DNA from: JAJXWB01 sp037044955
GTDB lineage: Bacteria > Pseudomonadota > Alphaproteobacteria > Rhizobiales > Beijerinckiaceae
Length of the DNA stretch: 64,000 bases
Assembly: GCA_037044955.1 (NCBI GenBank)
Contig: JBAOHX010000002.1
Coordinates: 186,001 to 250,000 of the forward strand
Direction: 5' to 3'
The notes under the pieces were generated by a model. It saw only the letters and a program-made list of their open reading frames with translations, was not told the DNA's origin and did no database searches. The position numbers and the translations under genes were made by a program. Every line of letters begins with the position of its first letter. Position 1 is the first letter of the stretch. This document shows, piece after piece, positions 1-8,191 of the stretch.

Positions 1-3000
1 GCGACTTTCCTGGCGGCGACCGCCGAGCAATGCGGATCGCTGCTGGCGAGCGCGCCGTCTCCATCGTTTCCGCCGCATGTCTTCGACGCCCTGCTGTATC
101 GCAGCCGTTCGGCCATCGAACTCGGCGAGATCGTCACGCGTTTCGCACAGACCTGCCTGAACGCGGGGGCGCGGCCGCTGCGCGTGCTCGTCGCGGGCGC
201 CGCCGGCGCAATGGCGATCCGAACGCTCCTTCAAGCCTCACATCCCCGCCTCTTGTCGCTCTGCCTTGTCGACGAGGATGCGGCGCGGCGTCAGGACATG
301 GATCGTGCGTTCGCCGCTTTTCCCGCATTTTCCACCGCCAGCGCTCACGATGCGCCATCGGGCGTTTTCGATCTCGTCCTCGCGGTCAACCCTCGCTTCT
401 GCAACGCGGCGTTCTCGCCGGAATGGCTGCATGAACGCCTCGCCGATCGCGGGCGTCTGGCCGTGTTCGAGTGGGACGGCGATTGCCTTGCCGCGGCAGT
501 GGAACTGGCTGCGCGCAATCTCGGGCGCATCGGCGCCGCGCGCCCCGCGTCCTTGCCGCCGGATTTCGTCGATGTCGCGACAAGGCGGCTCGACGGCGTG
601 GCGATCACAATTGGCGAAGCCGCGGGTTCGCCGCGCCTCGCGCCCGGCGCGGCTGCGCCTGCGTCCGTGCGGTTCTGGCCTTCCGCCGACGATCCGGCGG
701 ACCTCGAAAGCCAACTGGCGGCAAGATTGTCTGGAGCGATCCCCACGCTCGATGAGCCGACCGGCCCGGAAACCATCGTGCATATCGCATGCTGCGCGCC
801 GCCCGGCGACGATCCTGTTTCATGGATCGTCGACAGGTGCGTCGAGATCAAGGAAGCGGCGCGCTCGTTCGAAGGCCGGGACGGCCGCCTCGTGATTGTC
901 GCGCCGGGCGCCGTGCGCAGCCTCGCCGATCGGGAAGGGGGAAGCGCGCAGGCGCACGCCGTTCTCGGCTTCGTGCGGGTCTGCGCGAATGAATTTCCGC
1001 GCTGCGACTTCCGACTGATCGATGTCGCGGGCGAACCGGCGAAGGTTTCGGCTCTCGACATGATCGCCGCGGAAATCGCGGCGCCGGGCCTCGAGCGCGA
1101 ACTGCTTCTCGACGAGAATGCGCGCATCGGCTTGCGGATCGTCGCCGCTCCGGTGGGCGCGCTCGGCGCGCGCGCCGGCGCGGGCGAAACGACGTGCCGT
1201 CTCGAAGCGCCCGCGCAAGGGTCGATCGAGCGCGTCGTCTGGACGCGCGCCGAACGTCGCGCTCCCGGGCCGAACGAGATCGAAATCGAGACACGCGCCA
1301 CCGGACTGAATTTCCGCGACGTGATGTGGTCGCTCGGCGCGCTGCCGCCGGAAGCGCTCGAGGATGGATTCGCCGGGCCGACGCTCGGCCTCGAATGCGC
1401 GGGCGTGGTCGCGCGCGTCGGGTCCGGCGTATCGCGGTTCGCGCCTGGACAGGCCTGCGTCGCCTTTGCGCCGCACGCCTTCTCGGGCCATGTCACGATC
1501 CCCGAATATGCCGCCGCGCATGTTCCTCAGGACATGCCGTTCGAGGCCGCGGCGACAATTCCCGTATCGTTCGTGACCGTCTATTACAGTCTCGTCACGC
1601 TCGCGCGTCTCGCGGCCAACGAGACGGTGCTCGTGCATGGCGGCGCCGGCGGCGTCGGCCTTGCCGCTTTGCAGGTGGCCAAGCTCTGCGGCGCGCGCGT
1701 CATCGCCACCGCGGGCCAATCGGAAAAGCGCACGCTCCTTCTCGATGCGGGCGCGGATTTCGTGTTCGATTCGCGCGGCCGGGCCTTCGCGGACGAAGTG
1801 CTTGCCGCCACCGGAGGCCGCGGCGTCGACGTCGTCCTGAATTCGCTGGCGGGCGAAGCGATGGCCCTGTCCATCGGCTGCCTTGCGCCCTTCGGCCGGT
1901 TCGTCGAACTCGGCAAGGCGGACTTCTTCGGCGATACGCGGATCGGCCTGAGGCCGTTCAGCCGCAACCTGTCCTATTTCGGAGTGGACGCCGACCAGCT
2001 CCTGACCCGCCAGCCGGAACTGGCGCAGCGCCTGTTCGGCGAAATCTCGGCGCTTCTGCGCGAGGGCAAGCTCAAGGCCATTCCCTACAACCTCTTCGAT
2101 GGCGAGGAGATCGCCGAGGCCCTGCGCCTGATGCAGCGGTCGCATCATGTCGGGAAGATCGTCGTTCGCCCGCCGCGTTCCGGCGTCGAGGAGCGCCGGT
2201 CAGGCCTTCTCGAGATGAAGGACGACGCCACTTACGTCCTCATCGGCGGAAAAGGCGGGTTTGGGCTTGCGCTTGCGAGAAGGCTCGTCGGGCGCGGCGC
2301 GGGCCGGCTCGTGCTCGCTGGCCGCAGCGCGCCTTCGCCGGAAGCCGTCGCGCAGCTCGACGCCTTGCGCGCGCGCGGCGCCGAGATCGTCGACCGCCAG
2401 GTCGACGCGACGGATGGGCGCGCTCTTTCGGCGCTTCTGGACGAGTTCGATGCGTCCGACCTTCCCGTTCGCGGCGTATTTCATTGCGCGATGACGCTGG
2501 ACGACCGTCTCCTCGAGAACATGGATGCAGACGCCCTGCGCTCGGTGCTCCACACCAAGATATCCATCGCCGAAAATCTGCACGCATGGTCCGCTTCCCG
2601 AAAGCTCGACCATTTCGTGCTGTTTTCCTCGGCGACGACATTCGTCGGAAATCCGGGCCAGGCGAATTATGTCGCGGCCAACGCCTATCTCGAAGAGCTG
2701 GCGCGCAAGCGCCGGCGCGCGGGACTTCCGGCGCTTGCCGTCGCCTGGGGCCCGCTTTCGGATGTCGGCTATCTCGCCGGCGACGATCAGCTCGCCAGAA
2801 TTGCGGCCCGCAAACTTGCGCGTCACTCGATCTCGTCCGGCGCTGCGCTGGATTGCTTCGAACGCGCCGTCTTCTGCGACGACGGAAGCGTGCGCTCGGC
2901 GGTCGTGGGAATCGGCAGGTTCGACTTTGCGGCGCTGCGCCGGGAGCTGGCCTTGCTCGCCTCGACCGCCTTCGATCGGCTCGCGCCCGGCGCGGCTTCG

Positions 3001-3330
3001 TCCGACGAGACGCCGGAAGGAACGAGCCTTGCCCGCATTCTGGCGACGCTCCCGGCGACAGAGGCGCGCGACAGGATCGCGGAAATCCTGAGGACGGAAA
3101 TCGCGCGGATCCTCCGCGCGCCGGTGGATCAGGTGGAGGTCACGAAGCCGCTGTCCGAGCTCGGCGTCGATTCGCTGATGGGCGTCGAATTGCGCCTGGC
3201 GGCCGAGGAACAATTGGGGATCGACGTTCCCCTGCTCGCGATCGGAGGCGCCGGCTCGATAATTGATCTGGCCGACAGATGCCTTCGGCAATTGCGTTCC
3301 GCTGGCCACACTGAAGCGCACGCCGGTTAG
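1..3330 (+). CDS. Type I polyketide synthase, C-terminal part (decayed MT, ER, KR, ACP); 5' end outside window
   Basis: The frame is open from base 1 without a start, so the gene begins upstream. The visible 1109 residues hold, in order: a methyltransferase-like fold (about nt 170-480, with FDLVLAVNP but VAGAAGA where a SAM-binding glycine loop is expected); an enoyl reductase (about nt 1200-2170, GLNFRDVMWSLG and the NADPH loop VHGGAGGVGLAALQ); a ketoreductase (about nt 2220-2960, IGGKGGFGLA, with the Ser and Tyr of SSATT and QANYVAANAY); and an acyl carrier domain (LGVDSLMGVELR, Ser near nt 3173). It ends 46 residues after that Ser, so there is no thioesterase. This layout is that of a highly reducing PKS making a saturated chain. 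The product is unknown. The acyltransferase-like gene at 4450 may release the chain. Confidence 0.92.
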   Translation, partial: ATFLAATAEQCGSLLASAPSPSFPPHVFDALLYRSRSAIELGEIVTRFAQTCLNAGARPLRVLVAGAAGAMAIRTLLQASHPRLLSLCLVDEDAARRQDMDRAFAAFPAFSTASAHDAPSGVFDLVLAVNPRFCNAAFSPEWLHERLADRGRLAVFEWDGDCLAAAVELAARNLGRIGAARPASLPPDFVDVATRRLDGVAITIGEAAGSPRLAPGAAAPASVRFWPSADDPADLESQLAARLSGAIPTLDEPTGPETIVHIACCAPPGDDPVSWIVDRCVEIKEAARSFEGRDGRLVIVAPGAVRSLADREGGSAQAHAVLGFVRVCANEFPRCDFRLIDVAGEPAKVSALDMIAAEIAAPGLERELLLDENARIGLRIVAAPVGALGARAGAGETTCRLEAPAQGSIERVVWTRAERRAPGPNEIEIETRATGLNFRDVMWSLGALPPEALEDGFAGPTLGLECAGVVARVGSGVSRFAPGQACVAFAPHAFSGHVTIPEYAAAHVPQDMPFEAAATIPVSFVTVYYSLVTLARLAANETVLVHGGAGGVGLAALQVAKLCGARVIATAGQSEKRTLLLDAGADFVFDSRGRAFADEVLAATGGRGVDVVLNSLAGEAMALSIGCLAPFGRFVELGKADFFGDTRIGLRPFSRNLSYFGVDADQLLTRQPELAQRLFGEISALLREGKLKAIPYNLFDGEEIAEALRLMQRSHHVGKIVVRPPRSGVEERRSGLLEMKDDATYVLIGGKGGFGLALARRLVGRGAGRLVLAGRSAPSPEAVAQLDALRARGAEIVDRQVDATDGRALSALLDEFDASDLPVRGVFHCAMTLDDRLLENMDADALRSVLHTKISIAENLHAWSASRKLDHFVLFSSATTFVGNPGQANYVAANAYLEELARKRRRAGLPALAVAWGPLSDVGYLAGDDQLARIAARKLARHSISSGAALDCFERAVFCDDGSVRSAVVGIGRFDFAALRRELALLASTAFDRLAPGAASSDETPEGTSLARILATLPATEARDRIAEILRTEIARILRAPVDQVEVTKPLSELGVDSLMGVELRLAAEEQLGIDVPLLAIGGAGSIIDLADRCLRQLRSAGHTEAHAG

Positions 3331-3394
3331 TGGCCGGCGTTTCAGTGACAATTCCGCAACACTGTGTGTAAATCTCGGCAAGTTGCGATGCAAA

Positions 3395-3424
3395 TTGACA
3401 AAAATGGCTTCGTCACGTGACGAA
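3395..3424 (+). promoter_or_regulatory. Candidate promoter and operator of the outer-membrane barrel gene
   Basis: A perfect TTGACA (3395-3400) is followed eight bases later by a perfect 16-bp palindrome, TTCGTCACGTGACGAA (3409-3424), where a -10 element would overlap. It lies about 50 bases before the ATG at 3477. I see no good TATAAT at 17-bp spacing, so the exact -10 is unclear. A repressor or activator bound to the palindrome would cover the RNA polymerase site. This is inference from symmetry and position. Confidence 0.4.
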
Positions 3425-3476
3425 ATGCGGTTAGCTGACGGGGATAGCTCGACAATAACAACGACAGGAACGTCAA

Positions 3477-4286
3477 ATGAAAATCGTCTCCCTCTTCGGC
3501 GCCGCTCTTCTCGCCAGTGTCTCGGGCGCTGCGATCGCGGCCGACCTTCCGTCCCGCAAGGTGGCCCCCGCGCCGGTTTATGCCGCGCCCGTCTTCACCT
3601 GGTCCGGCTTCTACATCGGCGTGAACGCCGGCGGCGTCATTTCCCGGACGACCGGCCGCCCCGACGGCATCACCCCGAACATCCTGTTCGCTGCGCCCGG
3701 CCTGCCGACCGTCAACAGCGAGAAGTTCGGCTTCCTCGGCGGCGGCCAGGTCGGCTTCAACTACCAGACCGGCTCGTTCGTGTTCGGCGTTGAAGGCGAC
3801 ATCGACTTCTCGACCGCCAAGGACACGCGCGGCATCTTCGTTCCGACCGCCATTCCCGGTTTCGCCGTGGTCGGCAACGCCCAGGCCAAGCTCGACTACC
3901 TCGCCACGATCCGCGGCCGCATCGGCTACACGATCACCCCCGCCCTTCTCGGTTACCTGACCGGCGGTGTGGCGATCGGCGGCGGCTCGGTTTCGGCTGC
4001 GGCCACGCTGTCGCCGCTGGGCTTCCCCACCTGGATCGGCAACGCGCCGTCGACGCGCACCGGCTGGACGATCGGCGCGGGCGCCGAATATGCGCTCTCC
4101 AACAATTTCTCGGTCAAGGCCGAGTACCTCTACTACGATCTCGGCTCGACCAAGCTCGTCGCCAGCGACTTCCTGCTGCCGAGCGCCGTCAGCTACAACG
4201 TGAAGCGCGACGGGCACGTGTTCCGTCTCGGCGTGAACTACCGCTTCGGCTGGGGCGGCGCTGCTCCGGTCGTCGCCAAGTACTGA
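3477..4286 (+). CDS. Outer-membrane beta-barrel protein (Omp25/RopB-like porin family)
   Basis: The 269-residue protein starts with a signal peptide (MKIVSLFGAALLASVSG, probable cleavage after AIAA), then the phrase FTWSGFYIGVNAGG that is typical of Rhizobiales Omp25/Omp31-type surface proteins. The rest alternates short aromatic beta-strands (LGGGQVGFNYQTG, YLATIRGRIGYT, NFSVKAEYLYYDLG) with loops, and ends with the strand HVFRLGVNYRF. The family forms eight-stranded barrels in the outer membrane and is often abundant. The gene has its own candidate promoter and a strong terminator, so it is a separate unit placed between two lipid or polyketide genes. A specific ligand cannot be named. Confidence 0.9.
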   Translation: MKIVSLFGAALLASVSGAAIAADLPSRKVAPAPVYAAPVFTWSGFYIGVNAGGVISRTTGRPDGITPNILFAAPGLPTVNSEKFGFLGGGQVGFNYQTGSFVFGVEGDIDFSTAKDTRGIFVPTAIPGFAVVGNAQAKLDYLATIRGRIGYTITPALLGYLTGGVAIGGGSVSAAATLSPLGFPTWIGNAPSTRTGWTIGAGAEYALSNNFSVKAEYLYYDLGSTKLVASDFLLPSAVSYNVKRDGHVFRLGVNYRFGWGGAAPVVAKY

Positions 4287-4307
4287 TCGAAGTCAGAATC
4301 TCGAGAG

Positions 4308-4337
4308 AGCCCGGCGAATTTCGCCGGGCTTTTTTTT
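4308..4337 (+). terminator. Rho-independent terminator after the barrel gene
   Basis: A perfect 10-bp stem (AGCCCGGCGA at 4308-4317 with TCGCCGGGCT at 4321-4330) encloses a 3-base loop and runs directly into eight T residues (4330-4337). It lies 22 bases after the stop codon at 4286. Confidence 0.92.
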
Positions 4338-4449
4338 ATCCGGCGCTCCGCGAAGAACGGGCGTTTCGGCCGACGCTTCCGATTCGACGGAATCGCGGCA
4401 TTCGCAAGCGGTCGCCCGATCCGCCCGGAATCCGGCCAGCGCGCGATAC

Positions 4450-5778
4450 ATGGACATAGAAAGGCGACATGACGCGGCTTCGGTGAAGCAGACCCGCGTC
4501 TTCAGCTTTCTGAACGAGCGCGACCGCGATGCGGTTTCCCTCGCATGGGAGATGTCGCTCGCCTTCGTCGTTCACTCCGCGCTGGATCTGACGATTCTCG
4601 AACGCGCGTTTCGCAACGTGATGCAGAAGCAGGTCGAGGCGCGCTCCGCCTTCCGTGCGACCGGTTCCGCCCTTCGCGTCGAGACGCTGGCTTCGTCGCA
4701 ATTCGCGCTTTCGGGCGTCACATCCAGACGGGTTTCGCGTGAGGAAGCGCTTTCCCTCGCCCGCGCGCAGGCAAGCTGTCCTTTTGCGTCATTCAACCAG
4801 CCCCTGGTTGCATTGTACGTCTACCCCCATACGGACGGGACGACGCTGATCGCTCTGCAACTCTGCCATCTCATCGCCGATGGCGTGAGCGCCGAGATGC
4901 TCGTGAACGATCTGATCCTCGCCTATCTCGCCGACGGTGTCGCGCCGCCATCGTCAGGCGTCTCGTCTTTCGCCGATTACGTCGATTGGGAAGAAGCCTT
5001 CCTCGAATCGGAGGCGGGCGAGGCGCAGCGCATTTTCTGGAGACAGCGCCAGCCGCCGGCGCCGGGGCTGGCCGATCTCCCCTATATCGCGCCGCCGAAC
5101 GGAGACGCCATCAAGAAGGGCGCTGTCCGGCGCTTCGAGGCGGACGACCGGGAAGCGGACGCCGTCGACGGGCGCGCCAAAAAGCTGGGAGCCACGCCGT
5201 TCGCGGTCCTCCTGACGTGCTTCATGCGTGCGATCGCCGACTGGAGCGGCAACGATTTCCTGCCTATGAGCTTCGCGATGGCGCGACGGCATCGCAAGGA
5301 ATTTGCCGGGACGCTGGGCGATCTCGCCTATGCCTCGCCGACGAATTGCGCCGTGGCGCGGGACGAGTCCTTCGACGCCGCCGTTCGGTCGGTGGCCGCC
5401 GAAGTGCAGGCGATGTCGAACAACCAGGATTTTCCCGTCGCCGCCCTCGACGCGAACTGGCGCTCGATAGCGCGAGCGCCGGCGCAGGGACTGCCGGGCT
5501 TTCCGCAGATAACTTTCGGGCCTCTGAGCGGTCTGCGGCACGACAGGTTCAGCCTGTCCGGTCTGCTGCATGCGCCTGCCGGAACGAAACTGAAGCTGGG
5601 GGCAATGGAGGTCGAAAGCGTTTCCCTGGGGACCGTGACGTGTCCGCGCGACCTGCACGTGTCCTACATCATGCGGCCGCACGGCGTCACTTTCGCGGTC
5701 AACTACAACGCCGACCGATTGGGCGAGGCGGCTATCGACGCCTTGGCAAACGGAATGATCGCGCAATTGAGGTCCTAG
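4450..5778 (+). CDS. Condensation-domain / PapA-type acyltransferase
   Basis: This 442-residue protein has the condensation-domain active-site motif HxxxDG as CHLIADG (His140, Asp144). The first His of the usual HHxxxDG is Cys139. The second His, the catalytic one, is kept. The N-terminal half (VFSFLNERDRDAVSLAWEMSLAFVV) and length fit stand-alone acyltransferases related to NRPS condensation domains, such as PapA5, which esterify polyketide chains taken from an ACP. No adenylation or carrier domain follows. It is downstream of a thioesterase-less PKS on the same strand, which suggests it offloads that chain onto an alcohol or amine. No clear Shine-Dalgarno sequence supports the ATG at 4450, and the GTG of Val12 is an alternative start. 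Confidence 0.75.
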   Translation: MDIERRHDAASVKQTRVFSFLNERDRDAVSLAWEMSLAFVVHSALDLTILERAFRNVMQKQVEARSAFRATGSALRVETLASSQFALSGVTSRRVSREEALSLARAQASCPFASFNQPLVALYVYPHTDGTTLIALQLCHLIADGVSAEMLVNDLILAYLADGVAPPSSGVSSFADYVDWEEAFLESEAGEAQRIFWRQRQPPAPGLADLPYIAPPNGDAIKKGAVRRFEADDREADAVDGRAKKLGATPFAVLLTCFMRAIADWSGNDFLPMSFAMARRHRKEFAGTLGDLAYASPTNCAVARDESFDAAVRSVAAEVQAMSNNQDFPVAALDANWRSIARAPAQGLPGFPQITFGPLSGLRHDRFSLSGLLHAPAGTKLKLGAMEVESVSLGTVTCPRDLHVSYIMRPHGVTFAVNYNADRLGEAAIDALANGMIAQLRS

Positions 5779-5875
5779 AGCGCGTAACGTTTTCAGGAAG
5801 CGCATGACGCGCTCTATCTTGTTGTTTTCGCCGCATATCCTTGTCGCAAAAGTCTGCGACTTTTGCGGGATATGC
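5776..5875. repeat. Composite intergenic palindrome (two hairpins)
   Basis: The first hairpin pairs TAGAGCGCGT (5776-5785, including the stop codon of the preceding gene) with ACGCGCTCTA (5807-5816). The second pairs GCATATCC (5833-5840) with GGATATGC (5868-5875), and inside it CGCAAAAGTC (5845-5854) with GACTTTTGCG (5858-5867), leaving a TTGT bulge. There is no T-run, so it is not a simple terminator. It looks like one copy of a dispersed intergenic repeat family. Confidence 0.6.
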
Positions 5876-5965
5876 TAGGCGCCAAGAAACTTCGGCCCGT
5901 CCCGAAACCGCGCTGGCGACCGAAGCCGGCTGCGAAATATAACCGCGCGAAAACAAGAGATTGAG

Positions 5966-6041
5966 TGGTGGGCCGGGCAGGACTCGAACCTGCAACCAGA
6001 CCGTTATGAGCGGCCGGCTCTAACCATTGAGCTACCGGCCC
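5966..6041 (-). tRNA. tRNA with CAU anticodon, probably tRNA-Ile2 (lysidine-modified)
   Basis: The reverse strand folds as a complete 76-base cloverleaf: acceptor GGGCCGG/CCGGCCC (7 perfect pairs), D-arm GCTC/GAGC, anticodon stem GGCCG/CGGTC (one G-U), loop CTCATAA with anticodon CAT at 6008-6006, T-arm GCAGG TTCGAGT CCTGC and an encoded CCA end (5966-5968). CAU could mean initiator Met, elongator Met or Ile2. The initiator is unlikely because the first acceptor pair is G-C. The short D-loop AATGGTTA and the overall layout resemble tRNA-Ile(CAU), in which TilS changes C34 to lysidine so that AUA is read. Elongator Met is the alternative. Confidence 0.93.
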
Positions 6042-6111
6042 GGCGCCCCCTCGGCGGCCAAGGGATTAGCCGTTGGCGGGCGCTCGCGCAACAGCCATGG
6101 ACCCTATTCGC

Positions 6112-6204
6112 TCAGCGGTCCGTGACGAAGCCCAGCGCCAGTATGATCGGCGTGACGCACATGACGGCGAGATAGGCGACGTTGCGGAAATTGGCGATCT
6201 TCAT
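6112..6204 (-). CDS. Hypothetical 30-residue membrane peptide
   Basis: An ATG-started frame of 30 codons encodes MKIANFRNVAYLAVMC followed by a hydrophobic run to ILALGFV and the end TDR. It is a single likely transmembrane helix with a basic N-terminus (inside) and a charged tail. It sits between the end of ubiV and the tRNA, on the same strand as the ubiTUV genes, about 70 bases after the ubiV stop. I see no strong ribosome binding site. It could be a real small membrane protein or chance; nothing in the window tells what it would do. Confidence 0.35.
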   Translation of the reverse strand: MKIANFRNVAYLAVMCVTPIILALGFVTDR

Positions 6205-6273
6205 GGCGCGCTCAGGCGGCGATGCGCCGCGGGGCCAGTATGGCGCCTCGATGCTGACCGACCGTTAATGCGA

Positions 6274-7191
6274 TCAGGCGGAGCCGGCGGCTTCGATGTA
6301 AAGATGCCCGGCGCGCCCGTGGAAGAAGCCGTTGGCGAAGGGGCCGGGCGCATCGAGCGCGCGCATCGCCTCTCGCGCCTCGGCCGCCGATATCCGCTGA
6401 TCGAGCGCGTCGCGGAAAATCCTGGCGACTGCGACCATGTCGAGCGAATGCGGCGACAGCCTGATGTCGGTTGCGCCGAGCGCGACGAGAGCGGCGAGAT
6501 CGCCGGACAGGTCGAGGAAGGCGTGCGACAGCGTCTGGATGCCGTTGATCGCGAGAAAGGCCGCGCCGTCGAGCGCCTTCAGCGTCATGCCGTCGGCGTC
6601 CTCCTCGCAGACGAACAGGCAATTGTCCTTGGTGCGCCCGTGCGCGCGGGCGTGATAGCAGCGGGCCGACAGGGCGAGCGAAGCGCGGCCGAAGCCCTGC
6701 ACCTCGAAACCCATGTTCAGTTCGCGCGCGCGCGCGGCGAGCACGGCCAGCGCTTCGCGCGGCATTTCGGGCGGCGGCGCCACGTGCGTCGCGCCGTGCG
6801 CGGCGAGATAGGAGAGCGTCGCCTCGTTGTAGACGTTCATCAGCGGGCCGAGGCGATGCGCCTTCTTGCCGGAGACGTGGAACAGGGCGGTGCTGTCGTT
6901 GACCTCGATCTCGCGGCCTTCGATCGCGGCGAAATCGGCGGCCATGTCGCGCTCGCGCTTGAGCATGACCTCGCCGAGCGACGACATCACGACCTTCTTG
7001 CCCGCGCGCTCCAGCCGGGCGGCGACGTCTTCGTAGTGCTCCTCGAAGAACGGCGCGCGTTTCGAGCACACGACCTCGCCGAGATAGACGGTGTCGACGG
7101 GCGCCTCGTCGGCGATGCGCGCGTAGAAGTCGAGTTTTTGCTGCGTCGGCCAATGGAACAGGATTGGCCCGAGCGTGAGACGAACGGTCAT
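6274..7191 (-). CDS. ubiV: Ubiquinone biosynthesis protein UbiV (U32 peptidase family, O2-independent hydroxylation)
   Basis: The 305-residue protein begins MTVRLTLGPILFHWP and carries GEVVCSKR (Cys42) and the cluster RCYHARAHGR...NCLFVC (Cys178, Cys191, Cys195). The spacing (12 residues, then 3) matches the four cysteines that bind a 4Fe-4S cluster in Escherichia coli UbiV. UbiU and UbiV together carry out ring hydroxylations of ubiquinone synthesis without oxygen, using prephenate as hydroxyl donor. The gene starts one base after the ubiU stop, so the two are surely co-transcribed. All expected cluster ligands are present, unlike in the neighbouring UbiU. Confidence 0.93.
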   Translation of the reverse strand: MTVRLTLGPILFHWPTQQKLDFYARIADEAPVDTVYLGEVVCSKRAPFFEEHYEDVAARLERAGKKVVMSSLGEVMLKRERDMAADFAAIEGREIEVNDSTALFHVSGKKAHRLGPLMNVYNEATLSYLAAHGATHVAPPPEMPREALAVLAARARELNMGFEVQGFGRASLALSARCYHARAHGRTKDNCLFVCEEDADGMTLKALDGAAFLAINGIQTLSHAFLDLSGDLAALVALGATDIRLSPHSLDMVAVARIFRDALDQRISAAEAREAMRALDAPGPFANGFFHGRAGHLYIEAAGSA

Positions 7192-7192
7192 G

Positions 7193-8191
7193 TCAGCGCC
7201 ACTTCTTGCTGGCGAAGGCGCCTTCGGTCTGCTTGCGGCCTTCCGTGAGCGCGACGAGATCGGCGAGATCGGGGACGCCGCCGGCGAGGATCGCGTCGAC
7301 GTTCTTGCGGAAGGCGGCGACGACCGTTTTCACATAGGCGCGCGAACGCTGCCGGCCCTCGATCTTGAACGCATGCACGCCGGCGCCGATGAGGTCGGGC
7401 AGCAGCGCCGAAAGGTTCAGGCTGATCGGCTCCTCGAAGGCGTAATAGGGCGCCTCGCGGCAGTCGGCGCGATAGCGGCCCTTGCAGATCGTGGGATAGC
7501 CGGCCTTCTCGGCGCAGGAGAAATGGTCGATCTGGAAGGGGCCGAGGCGCGTCGAGAGGCCGCCCTCGGCGTCGCGCTCGTAGACGACGTCGGCGGCCGG
7601 CGAACACACGCCGTCCATGTTGGTCGACAGGCCGGTGATGTAGTTGGTGAGGCTGCACCGGCCTTCCACCATCAGGCCGTGATTGCCGAAGATGAAGGTT
7701 TCCATCTCGCAGGGGATTTCGCTGCCGATCGCGCGGATTTCCGGCACGGTGAGGATGCGCGGCAGCACGACGCGGCGCACGCCGAACTCTTCGCAATAGT
7801 AGCGGATCGCCTCGGGCGAGGAGGCTGCGGCCTGCACCGACAGATGGAGACGCGCCTGCGGATAGGCGCGCGCGGCATAATCGGCGACGCCGATGTCGGC
7901 GACGATGAAGGCGTCGACGCCGTATTTCACGCCCGCGTCGATCGCCTCGCGCCACAGGTCGAACTTGCCGGCCGGCGGAAAAGTGTTGACGGCGAGCAGC
8001 ACCTTCGCGCCCTTCGCATGGGCGTAGGCGACCGACTTTTCCATGTCGGCCGGCGTGAAGTTGAGGCCCGGAAAGTTGCGCGCATTGGTGGCGTTCTGGA
8101 AGCCGCAATAGACGGCGTCGGCGCCGGCGTCGACGGCGTCGCGCAGGGCCGCGGGCGTGCCGGCGGGACAGATCAGCTCGGGACGGTTCAT
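7193..8191 (-). CDS. ubiU: Ubiquinone biosynthesis protein UbiU (U32 peptidase family)
   Basis: The start chosen is the ATG at 8191 (MNRPELICPAGTPAALRDAV), which overlaps the ubiT stop as ATGA. The 332-residue protein matches UbiU along its length (NATNARNFPGLNFT, VVLPRILTVPE, GRCSLTNYITG, GYPTICKGRY, AFKIEGRQRS). Cys179, Cys196 and Cys236 match three of the four iron-sulfur ligands of E. coli UbiU (Cys176, Cys193, Cys232). The position of the fourth (Cys169) is Gly172 in FGNHGLMVEGRC. Two extra cysteines, Cys161 and Cys226, lie close and might replace it. It acts with UbiV in oxygen-independent ubiquinone ring hydroxylation. Confidence 0.93.
   Translation of the reverse strand: MNRPELICPAGTPAALRDAVDAGADAVYCGFQNATNARNFPGLNFTPADMEKSVAYAHAKGAKVLLAVNTFPPAGKFDLWREAIDAGVKYGVDAFIVADIGVADYAARAYPQARLHLSVQAAASSPEAIRYYCEEFGVRRVVLPRILTVPEIRAIGSEIPCEMETFIFGNHGLMVEGRCSLTNYITGLSTNMDGVCSPAADVVYERDAEGGLSTRLGPFQIDHFSCAEKAGYPTICKGRYRADCREAPYYAFEEPISLNLSALLPDLIGAGVHAFKIEGRQRSRAYVKTVVAAFRKNVDAILAGGVPDLADLVALTEGRKQTEGAFASKKWR

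Noticed and set aside
5966..6041. Initiator tRNA-Met
   Set aside because: The first acceptor pair is a normal G-C pair, whereas initiators have a mismatch there, and the anticodon stem lacks the run of three G-C pairs.
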